Below are positions 1-6,090 of a stretch of DNA of 8,381 nucleotides, piece after piece. Source of the DNA: Wenzhouxiangella sp. (GTDB taxonomy: Bacteria > Pseudomonadota > Gammaproteobacteria > Xanthomonadales > Wenzhouxiangellaceae). The position numbers were made by a program, and so were the translations under genes. Positions within the stretch are counted from its first letter, which is position 1, and the number at the start of each line of letters is the position of its first letter. The notes beneath the pieces were generated by a model. That model was not told the origin of the DNA, made no database searches, and was given only the letters and a program-made list of their open reading frames with translations. The stretch spans positions 1 through 8,381 of the forward strand of contig SKZJ01000226.1 in the NCBI GenBank assembly GCA_007127425.1. Direction: 5' to 3'.

Positions 1-1056
1 ACGCTCTATATCGCCGGCCTGTCGCTGACCTACCTGCTGGCCGTAGGCATTACCAGCCACACCCTGAACAACCGGCTGGCCAGGGCCCACCTGGATCTGG
101 TTCGCAACAGCCAGGTGTTCCGCTCTCTGCTGACCTTCAATTCCATCAGCAACCAGGCTGGCGATGTTGCCGATTTGATCGACCAGACCCTCGATCATTT
201 TTGCAAACTCGAGCCCGACCGGCCTTTCGCACTATTGCTGTTCGAACGTGAGAGACCGCGCCAATTGCGTAGCAGTGGATTTCGCAACATGGCCGGCCCC
301 GAGCAGGATGAGATTCTCGACCGCATTGCCCAGCACAACGACAGCGCCAGGTCCGGCGAGGTGCTGACGTTGCCACTGCCCGGAAGTCAACTCCTGGCCG
401 TCCCGTTGAAGGGTCAGCTTGAACAGGCTGCCGGTTACGTCGTGCTTGTCCCCGCCCTGGCCGATGAACTGGGCAAGCTGTTGCAGCTCTATGTCGATCA
501 GCTTGCCAGCGCGCTGCAGAACAAGTTGTTGACCGAACACCTGCGCAAGGCGGCCGAAACCGACTCGCTAACCGGACTGTTCAACCGCCGCTACCTCGAA
601 CAGCAACTGGCCGACGCCATTGCTCGCAAACGCCAGCATCGGAAACAGGATTTCTCTATCGTCATGCTCGATCTGATCGGCTTGAAACGCATTAACGACT
701 CCCTCGGCCACGAGGCCGGCGACCACCTGATCACGACCGTGGCGACCCGCCTCAACGACCAGGCACGTTCGGCCGATGTCGTTGCGCGGGTGGGAGGCGA
801 TGAGTTTGTCGTCCTGTGTCATGGTTGCCGCGAACCCGATGCTCGAAAGTTGGCCGACCGCCTGATCAAGGCATGCCGCCAGCCCGGGCAAACGACAGGG
901 GCCGGTGCAATCGACCCCATCGAGGACGCGATAGAGATCAGCGTCGGCGTGGCAGGCTCCGACCGCCATTCGCCGGAGCGGGTTCTGGCAGTGGCCGATG
1001 CGCGCATGTATGAACACAAGGCCGCCTACTACCACCAAAAGGAAATACAACGCTGA
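1..1056 (+). CDS. Membrane-anchored GGDEF diguanylate cyclase, 5'-truncated by window edge
   Basis: The reading frame is open from base 1, so the true start lies upstream; 351 residues are visible. The first ~19 visible residues (TLYIAGLSLTYLLAVGITS) look like the end of a transmembrane segment. A region of ~130 residues follows that could be a GAF-like sensor, though I see no diagnostic motif. The C-terminal GGDEF domain opens with DSLTGLFNRRYLE. It keeps the substrate-binding Asn and Asp in KRINDSLGHEAGD and an intact GGDEF signature at bases 793-807. An RxxD product-inhibition site (RSAD, bases 766-777) lies exactly five residues before GGDEF. By family knowledge it makes cyclic di-GMP from two GTP at the inner membrane. 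One oddity: the usual DxD near the metal site reads DLI, so the first Asp is kept and the second is Ile. The stop is 31 nt before the amidotransferase, so the two may be cotranscribed. Domain call is firm; the input signal is unknown. Confidence 0.93.
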   Translation, partial: TLYIAGLSLTYLLAVGITSHTLNNRLARAHLDLVRNSQVFRSLLTFNSISNQAGDVADLIDQTLDHFCKLEPDRPFALLLFERERPRQLRSSGFRNMAGPEQDEILDRIAQHNDSARSGEVLTLPLPGSQLLAVPLKGQLEQAAGYVVLVPALADELGKLLQLYVDQLASALQNKLLTEHLRKAAETDSLTGLFNRRYLEQQLADAIARKRQHRKQDFSIVMLDLIGLKRINDSLGHEAGDHLITTVATRLNDQARSADVVARVGGDEFVVLCHGCREPDARKLADRLIKACRQPGQTTGAGAIDPIEDAIEISVGVAGSDRHSPERVLAVADARMYEHKAAYYHQKEIQR

Positions 1057-1087
1057 TTTTGGGGCGTTGAGGCGATACTATGGCGCC

Positions 1088-1840
1088 ATGCCAGCAGTGA
1101 CAGTATTGATCGTCAAAACCGGATCGGCGCCGCCACCCATCCGCCGCCGGTATGGGGATTTCGATTCCTGGTTTCGCCGTGCCCTGGGCGAACAGCGGTT
1201 CGAATACGACATCATCGCCGTCGATCACGGTCATTCCTTGCCGGACCCTCTCAGAACCGATCATTACGCGGGAGTCGTCATCACCGGCTCGCCCGCCATG
1301 GTGTCGAGCCGCCTGGACTGGTCGGAGCGCACCGCCGCCTGGTTGGCCGCCATCCATGAGCGCGGACGACCCCTGCTGGGCGTTTGCTACGGCCACCAGT
1401 TGATGGCCCATGCACTCGGCGGACGGGTCGGCCCCAATCCGCACGGTCGGCGCATGGGGACACATGCTATATACCGTTCACCTGGCAAGGATGACCTGTT
1501 CACCGCCGGCGACGACCGTCTGGCCGTCCATTCAACCCATGCCGAAGCGGTGCTTGAGCCACCACCCGGCGCGCGCGTGCTGGCCACCGCTGACGGCGAC
1601 CCCTATCATGCATTGCACTTTGGTCAACTGAGCTGGGGCGTCCAGTTCCACCCCGAGTTCGATGACGAGATCATGCGGGCCTACATCGACGAGCGCCGCG
1701 ACATCCTGAAGACCGAGGGCTTCGACGCCGACCAACTCTACCGCTGCGTGACCGAGGCGCCCCTGGGATCGGAGCTGCTTGGCCGGTTCGCCGATCTGTG
1801 TAATCGCCGGGGAGAGGAGCGCCATGCCGTCAGCGCCTGA
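1088..1840 (+). CDS. Stand-alone class I glutamine amidotransferase (GMP synthase GATase-like)
   Basis: This 250-residue protein has the class I (triad) glutaminase fold features. The oxyanion-strand region is GVVITGSPAMV (residues 62-72). The nucleophile elbow is GVCYGHQ with catalytic Cys100. The His-Glu pair sits in GVQFHPEF (His188, Glu190). The family hydrolyses glutamine and passes ammonia to a synthetase partner, as in GuaA. No synthetase domain is fused here and none lies beside it, so the acceptor is unknown. Stand-alone relatives are usually annotated as GMP synthase-like amidotransferases, and a gamma-glutamyl hydrolase role is also possible. I chose the ATG at 1088 because the protein then begins directly with the first beta strand (MPAVTVLIVKTG). 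The in-frame extension upstream would overlap the end of the cyclase gene. The ribosome site is weak (GAGG near 1069-1072). The 3' end overlaps the next gene by 17 nt, which implies translational coupling. Confidence 0.88.
   Translation: MPAVTVLIVKTGSAPPPIRRRYGDFDSWFRRALGEQRFEYDIIAVDHGHSLPDPLRTDHYAGVVITGSPAMVSSRLDWSERTAAWLAAIHERGRPLLGVCYGHQLMAHALGGRVGPNPHGRRMGTHAIYRSPGKDDLFTAGDDRLAVHSTHAEAVLEPPPGARVLATADGDPYHALHFGQLSWGVQFHPEFDDEIMRAYIDERRDILKTEGFDADQLYRCVTEAPLGSELLGRFADLCNRRGEERHAVSA
1811..1819 (+). promoter_or_regulatory. Ribosome binding site fixing the start of the beta-CASP gene
   Basis: GGAGAGGAG lies inside the end of the amidotransferase gene, 4 nt before the ATG at 1824. It supports that start over in-frame upstream codons, which would add a non-homologous N-terminal tail (…GERSA) before the conserved first strand. 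Confidence 0.7.
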
Positions 1841-3200
1841 CCTCGGACTCAGTTTCCTCGGTGCCGCCGGCACCGTGACCGGCTCACGTTTCCTGTTGCG
1901 CCATAAACGCACCCGGTGGCTGGTCGATTGCGGGTTGTTTCAGGGCTACAAGCATCTGCGCCGGAAGAACTGGCAACCGTTGACGGTCCGCCCAGACCAG
2001 CTGCAGGCCGTCATCCTCACCCACGCCCATCTCGATCATTCCGGCTGGCTGCCGGTGTTATGCCGGGACGGCTTCAAGGGAAAAATCCTGGCCACGCCGG
2101 CCACCCGTGACCTGTGCCGGTACCTGTTGCCCGACAGCGGCTTCATCCAGGAAAAGGATGCCGAGTTTGCCAACCGCCACGGTTTCAGCCGGCATCACCC
2201 GGCCCGCCCGCTCTATACCCGGGCCGATGCCGAGGCGGTGATGCCGTTTTTCCGGACCGTGGGCTTCGGCCAGCCCTATGGACTCAAGGGCAGGATGGAT
2301 CTGTGCTTTCGTCGTGCCGGACACATCCTCGGTGCCGCCATTGCCGAGCTGGAAGTTGCCGGCCGCCGGGTGGTTTTTTCCGGCGATCTCGGCCATGGCA
2401 GTTCCGCGACCATGCCGGCTCCGGAAACCGTCGACCGGGCGGACTATCTCGTCGTCGAATCGACCTACGGCAATCGTCGGCGTGACCGCACCGATCCCGA
2501 AACCGCCCTGGCCCGCGTCATCCACGAGACGGTCGAACGCGGCGGATCCATCATCATTCCCGCTTTTGCCGTCGGCCGTACCCAGCTGCTGTTGCATCAC
2601 CTCCGGCGTCTGCTCGACGAAAACCGGATTCCGACCCTGCCGGTCTATCTCGACAGCCCGCTGGCCATCAATGCCACCGGGGTGTTCGAGCGGCACCCTG
2701 ACGACCACGGGCTGAGCCAGGCAGAAGCCGAAGCGGCCTGCAGCCTGCCCCAGTACGTCCACGAGCCCGAAGCTTCCCGCGAGCTCGATCGCGATCCGCA
2801 TCCCAAGATCATCATCGCCGGCAGCGGCATGGCCACCGGCGGGCGGGTGTTGCACCATCTCAAAAGCTATCTCGGTGACCGCCGCCACACCATACTGTTC
2901 GCCGGCTTCCAGGCCGCCGGTACCCGTGGCGAGGCCCTGGTCCACGGTGCCGAGCAGGTCAAGATCCACGGCCAGTACTGGCCGGTCAAGGCGCGGGTCG
3001 AAAATCTCGACATGCTCTCGGCCCATGCCGACGCCGACGAGATTCTCGAATGGCTCGCGCATTTCAAGCACCCGCCGCGACGGACGTTCATCGTGCATGG
3101 CGAGCCCGATGCCTCTGATGCCCTTCGGCACCGCATCGAAGAAACGCTGGGTTGGGATTGCCTGGTCCCCGAACCCGAACAGGAATACGAACTGCCATGA
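1824..3200 (+). CDS. Beta-CASP metallo-beta-lactamase-fold ribonuclease-type protein
   Basis: This 458-residue protein has the complete motif set of the beta-CASP branch of metallo-beta-lactamases (CPSF-73, RNase J and bacterial RNA-specificity-domain proteins). The N-terminal strand FLGAAGTVTGSRF is typical. Motif 2 is THAHLDH (His67, His69, Asp71, His72), motif 3 is His167 in GHILGAA, and motif 4 is Asp188 in FSGDLG. The beta-CASP insert follows: ESTYGNR, IIPAFAVGRTQ (247-254) and AGSGMATGGRV (332-342). The C-terminal metal histidines are His401 in SAHAD and His425 in HGEP. All expected zinc ligands are present, so it should be a catalytically competent di-zinc nuclease. Family knowledge points to RNA as substrate; endo- versus exonuclease activity cannot be read from sequence. 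No signal peptide is seen, so it should be cytoplasmic. It overlaps the upstream gene by 17 nt and the downstream gene by ATGA, which places it firmly in the operon. Confidence 0.93.
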   Translation: MPSAPDLGLSFLGAAGTVTGSRFLLRHKRTRWLVDCGLFQGYKHLRRKNWQPLTVRPDQLQAVILTHAHLDHSGWLPVLCRDGFKGKILATPATRDLCRYLLPDSGFIQEKDAEFANRHGFSRHHPARPLYTRADAEAVMPFFRTVGFGQPYGLKGRMDLCFRRAGHILGAAIAELEVAGRRVVFSGDLGHGSSATMPAPETVDRADYLVVESTYGNRRRDRTDPETALARVIHETVERGGSIIIPAFAVGRTQLLLHHLRRLLDENRIPTLPVYLDSPLAINATGVFERHPDDHGLSQAEAEAACSLPQYVHEPEASRELDRDPHPKIIIAGSGMATGGRVLHHLKSYLGDRRHTILFAGFQAAGTRGEALVHGAEQVKIHGQYWPVKARVENLDMLSAHADADEILEWLAHFKHPPRRTFIVHGEPDASDALRHRIEETLGWDCLVPEPEQEYELP

Positions 3201-4720
3201 GCGCTCGCCGCCCGGACCACGAGGAGACCAACGGCAACAACCTGCGCGCCCGCCGCGTGGCCCTCGACACCCACGACCAGTTGGTGGTGATCACCCGGCG
3301 CGACAGCCCGGTGTGTCGATCGGAGGGCTTTTCGGCCCATGCCCGCGTGCGGTTGCAAAGCGGCGAGCGACGGATCATCGCCACGCTTTACCAGATCGAT
3401 TCCGAGCTGCTCGAAGCCGACGAGATTGCGCTATCGGAATCGGCCTGGGAACGCCTGCAGGTCGAGGAGGGCGACCTGGTCCATATCGCCCACCCGCAAC
3501 CACTGGACTCGCTCGGGCTGGTGCGCGGACGCATCTACGGTCATGTTCTGGGGCGTGAAGAGATGCACCGCATCATCGCCGACATCGCCGCCGGCCGTTA
3601 TGCCGACATCCACCTGTCGATGTTTCTTACCATCATGGCCGCACGGCCGCCCGACGACGATGAACTCATTCACCTCACCGAGGCGATGGTCAACGCCGGC
3701 GATCGCCTGCGCTGGAAGCGCCAACTGATTGCCGACAAGCATTGCGTCGGCGGATTGCCGGGCAACCGCACCACCCCATTGGTGGTCGCCATGGTCACCG
3801 CATGCGGTCTGTGGATGCCCAAGACCTCGTCTCGCGCCATCACCTCGCCGGCCGGTACCGCCGACACCATGGAAACCATGGCCCCGGTGGATCTGGATCT
3901 CGAGCAGATGCGCGCGGTGGTCGAGAAGGAAGGGGGTTGCATCGCCTGGGGCGGGGCCATGCGACTGAGCCCGGTCGACGACATGCTCATCCGCGTTGCC
4001 CGCCTGATGGACCTCGACGCCGAGGGCCAGATGGTCGCCTCGGTGCTGTCGAAAAAGGTGGCGGCCGGCTCCACCCACCTGGTACTGGATCTACCCGTCG
4101 GTCCCACCGCCAAGGTCCGCAGTCAGGAAGAGGCCGAGGAGCTCAGTCGCCGGCTTCACTCCGTGGCCAACGCCTTCGGCCTGAAACTTCGCGTGCTGAT
4201 CACCGACGGCAGCGAGCCGGTAGGCCGCGGCATCGGTCCGGCCCTGGAAGCACGTGATCTGCTGGCCGTGTTGCGCAACGATGCGGACCACCCCGTCGAT
4301 CTGCGTCGCCGTGCCGTGCGCCTGGCCGGCGCATTGCTCGAACTCACTGGCACCGCCGGGGAAGGACGCGGAGAGGCAATGGCCGAGTCGACCCTGGACG
4401 ACGGTCAGGCCTGGAAGAAGTTCCAGGCCATCTGTGCCGCCCAGGGCGGGCTGCGCGAACCGCCACTCGCGGCGCGCCGGCATGACATGTCGGCGGTAGG
4501 TGCCGGCGAGGTTGTGTCCATCGACAACCGCCGACTGGCCCGCGTGGCCAAGCTTGCCGGCGCACCGGCCGCCGCGGCCGCCGGCCTCGAGATTCACGTC
4601 AAGCTGGGCGATCATGTCGAGACCGGGCAGGCGCTCTACACCATTCATGCCGAGACGGCCGGCGAACTCAATTACGCCCGGGAATTCGCCGAGACCAACG
4701 GCATCATCAAGCTGGCCTGA
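3197..4720 (+). CDS. Thymidine/AMP phosphorylase family protein (nucleoside or NMP phosphorylase)
   Basis: This 507-residue protein belongs to the long bacterial/archaeal branch of pyrimidine phosphorylases. These carry an extra N-terminal domain (here ~1-100, including VITRRDSPVCRSEGF) absent from the ~440-residue E. coli DeoA. The phosphate-binding region is KHCVGGLPGNRTT (181-193). The family signature appears as SSRAITSPAGTADTME (211-226). The C-terminal alpha/beta domain ends with LEIHVKLGDHVETGQALYTIHA. Archaeal members of this branch (Thermococcus AMP phosphorylase) convert AMP, CMP or UMP plus phosphate to ribose 1,5-bisphosphate plus base. Bacterial members are commonly annotated putative thymidine phosphorylase without biochemical proof. 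The adjacent PRPP synthetase favours a nucleotide or phosphoribosyl substrate over thymidine, but that is inference. The start at 3197 forms an ATGA overlap with the upstream stop, and the protein then enters the conserved LRARRVALDT strand after 15 residues. Confidence 0.9.
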   Translation: MSARRPDHEETNGNNLRARRVALDTHDQLVVITRRDSPVCRSEGFSAHARVRLQSGERRIIATLYQIDSELLEADEIALSESAWERLQVEEGDLVHIAHPQPLDSLGLVRGRIYGHVLGREEMHRIIADIAAGRYADIHLSMFLTIMAARPPDDDELIHLTEAMVNAGDRLRWKRQLIADKHCVGGLPGNRTTPLVVAMVTACGLWMPKTSSRAITSPAGTADTMETMAPVDLDLEQMRAVVEKEGGCIAWGGAMRLSPVDDMLIRVARLMDLDAEGQMVASVLSKKVAAGSTHLVLDLPVGPTAKVRSQEEAEELSRRLHSVANAFGLKLRVLITDGSEPVGRGIGPALEARDLLAVLRNDADHPVDLRRRAVRLAGALLELTGTAGEGRGEAMAESTLDDGQAWKKFQAICAAQGGLREPPLAARRHDMSAVGAGEVVSIDNRRLARVAKLAGAPAAAAAGLEIHVKLGDHVETGQALYTIHAETAGELNYAREFAETNGIIKLA

Positions 4721-4732
4721 AGGGGCATCGCC

Positions 4733-5617
4733 ATGAACACCGAATTGCTGATCGTCGCCCTGCCCGGCAATGAAATCCTGGCAAAGCGCCTGGCCCGGTT
4801 ACTGGATGGCGAACTGGCTCAGCTGGAATACCGCCGGTTCCCCGACGGTGAAAGCTACCTGCGACTGCATGCCGACCCGGCCGGCCGGGACGTGGTGTGC
4901 GTCTGTACCCTGGACCGCCCCGACGACAAGGTCCCGGCACTGCTGTTCACCGCCGACCTGGCGCGCGACCTCGGTGCCCGTCGTGTCGGGCTGGTCAGTC
5001 CCTACCTGGCCTACATGCGACAGGACCAGCGCTTTGCGCCGGGTGAGGCACTGACCTCGAAGACCTTCGCACGCTGGCTGTCGTCTCACTTCGATTGGCT
5101 GGCCACGGTAGACCCCCACCTGCACCGCTACGCCAGCCTCGACGAGGTGTACACGCTCGATTCCGTCGTGGTTGCCGCGGCGCCGGCGGTGGCGGAGTGG
5201 ATTGCACGGGAGGTCGACAACCCGGTACTGATCGGACCCGATGGGGAAAGTGAGCAATGGGTCAGCGAAGTCGCCGCCTTTGAAGACCTGCCCTGGCGCG
5301 TGTTCACCAAGAAACGCCATGGCGATCGCGACGTGCGCATGGAGCTCCCGGACCTGGACGGGCTGCAAGGTCACACTCCGGTGCTGGTCGACGATATCGT
5401 TTCTTCCGGCACCACCATGGCCAGGGCGGCCGGCCACCTGATTGAGGCCGGTTTTCGACCACCATTGGCCGTCGGGGTGCACGGATTGTTTGGGGAGAAT
5501 GCGCGCGAGGTCATGCGCGAGGGCGGAATTGAGCGCATCGTGTGCACCAATACGGTCAATGCCCCGGAAGCCCGTATCGATTTGTCGGCATTGCTGGCTG
5601 CAGCGATTAAAAAGTGA
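4733..5617 (+). CDS. Ribose-phosphate pyrophosphokinase (PRPP synthetase), short form
   Basis: This 294-residue protein has the PRPP synthetase landmarks in order. They are RRFPDGE (34-40), SPYLAYMRQDQRF (89-101) followed by GEALTSK, VDPHLHRY (126-133), the flexible-loop region KKRHGDRDV (193-201), and the PRPP-binding loop VLVDDIVSSGTTM (217-229). The family transfers pyrophosphate from ATP (or ADP in some class III enzymes) to ribose 5-phosphate, giving PRPP and AMP. It is shorter than the housekeeping class I enzyme (~315 residues) and close in length to the archaeal class III type, so it is probably a second, specialised copy. A good ribosome site (AGGGG, 4721-4725) lies 7 nt before the ATG. 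The gap to the phosphorylase stop is only 12 nt, so the two products are probably made together. It is the last gene of the apparent operon. Confidence 0.92.
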   Translation: MNTELLIVALPGNEILAKRLARLLDGELAQLEYRRFPDGESYLRLHADPAGRDVVCVCTLDRPDDKVPALLFTADLARDLGARRVGLVSPYLAYMRQDQRFAPGEALTSKTFARWLSSHFDWLATVDPHLHRYASLDEVYTLDSVVVAAAPAVAEWIAREVDNPVLIGPDGESEQWVSEVAAFEDLPWRVFTKKRHGDRDVRMELPDLDGLQGHTPVLVDDIVSSGTTMARAAGHLIEAGFRPPLAVGVHGLFGENAREVMREGGIERIVCTNTVNAPEARIDLSALLAAAIKK

Positions 5618-5680
5618 ATGTCTGGAGTGCTCGATTGGCGGATTCGTAAGCCTGTCGTCTTGCGGGCAATGGGCGGTGCA

Positions 5681-5750
5681 CTCAAATTCGAAATTCCAAG
5701 CACCAAATCACAAACAAATTCGAATGACCGAAATTCAAATGTTCAAAACG
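5681..5750. repeat. AT-rich AAATTC-rich block resembling a dispersed intergenic repeat
   Basis: This stretch has a base composition quite unlike its GC-rich surroundings. AAATTC occurs four times (5684, 5691, 5716, 5731), interleaved with CAAGCACCAAATC and CAATGACC-like words (here CGAATGACCGAAATTC). From memory this pattern matches a sequence type scattered between genes in many environmental bacterial genomes; I cannot verify this without a search. Its function is unknown, and no coding potential or transposase is associated with it here. Confidence 0.5.
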
Positions 5751-5784
5751 GGAGTGGAGTGGCCTAGGGGCGCTTCCGGCGTTA

Positions 5785-6000
5785 GCAGCGGGTGGTACCC
5801 CATCGATCGTGGCCGGAAAAGGCCCGGAAGTTGGCTCTAATCCATCCTCTCCATCAGCTGTGGTGAGGCGAGTCGAAGTCGAGGAACTTGAAGTGGCGCT
5901 GTCGTGATCTTGCCGGCAGTCTTAAAGCCCGCATAAGCTGAATTCATCGTTGGCGTCGTTGGCCTTTTCCGGCCGCGATCGAGGGGTTACCGCGCGCTGC
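5785..6000. repeat. Imperfect 40-bp inverted repeat around a 136-bp spacer
   Basis: The left arm (5785-5824) and right arm (5961-6000) are reverse complements at 35 of 40 positions. The inner 21 bp (5804-5824 and 5961-5981) match at 20 of 21. In a + strand transcript two of the five mismatches would be G-U pairs. Weaker similarity continues outward for about another 30 bp with a small gap, suggesting two inverted copies of a longer element. The spacer (5825-5960) encodes nothing recognisable. It may be a MITE-like remnant, two inverted intergenic repeats, or a structured RNA; no target-site duplication was found. Confidence 0.6.
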
Positions 6001-6041
6001 ATCGAAGCCCCCAACTTGGCCAATCAACCGGTGGGAGTCAA

Positions 6042-6081
6042 CTCCCCGGACGCGACGCCGACAGTGCTCGCGCCCGGGGAG
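6042..6081 (-). terminator. GC-rich hairpin after the symporter gene, probable terminator
   Basis: The arms at 6042-6055 and 6068-6081 enclose a 12-nt loop. Read on the minus strand the stem is 14 bp, unbroken with one G-U pair; on the + strand the same position is an A-C mismatch. This asymmetry suits a minus-strand RNA structure. It starts 10 nt after the symporter stop codon. There is only TT and no long U-tract after the stem, so intrinsic termination may be incomplete. Confidence 0.55.
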
Positions 6082-6090
6082 AGTATCGCT

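Larger units (their letters stand above)
5618..6090. other. Gene-free intergenic region between convergent operons
   Basis: These 473 bases separate the PRPP synthetase stop from the convergent symporter stop. The short open frames here lack plausible starts, ribosome sites or recognisable protein features. What the region does hold is an AT-rich repeat-like block (about 5681-5750), a 40-bp imperfect inverted repeat (arms 5785-5824 and 5961-6000) and a GC-rich hairpin (6042-6081). I see no clear U-tailed terminator directly after the PRPP synthetase gene. Confidence 0.75.

Noticed and set aside
2058..3131. Long antisense open frame (357 codons) opposite the beta-CASP gene
   Set aside because: High-GC shadow frame with low-complexity, motif-free translation; the sense strand has every beta-CASP motif.
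3197..4720. Direct label as DeoA (thymidine phosphorylase)
   Set aside because: The length, N-terminal domain and PRPP synthetase neighbour place it in the long family whose tested archaeal members act on NMPs; a symbol would overstate the evidence.
5755..5800. Integron attC-like site (GGCGTTAGC with CCTAGG upstream)
   Set aside because: The 7-bp core sites do not fit the attC consensus, the matching right arm lacks the GTTA core, and no integrase or cassette is present.
5442..5840. Open frame overlapping the end of the PRPP synthetase gene and the AT-rich block
   Set aside because: It begins inside a well-supported gene in another frame, and its translation changes character across the repeat.
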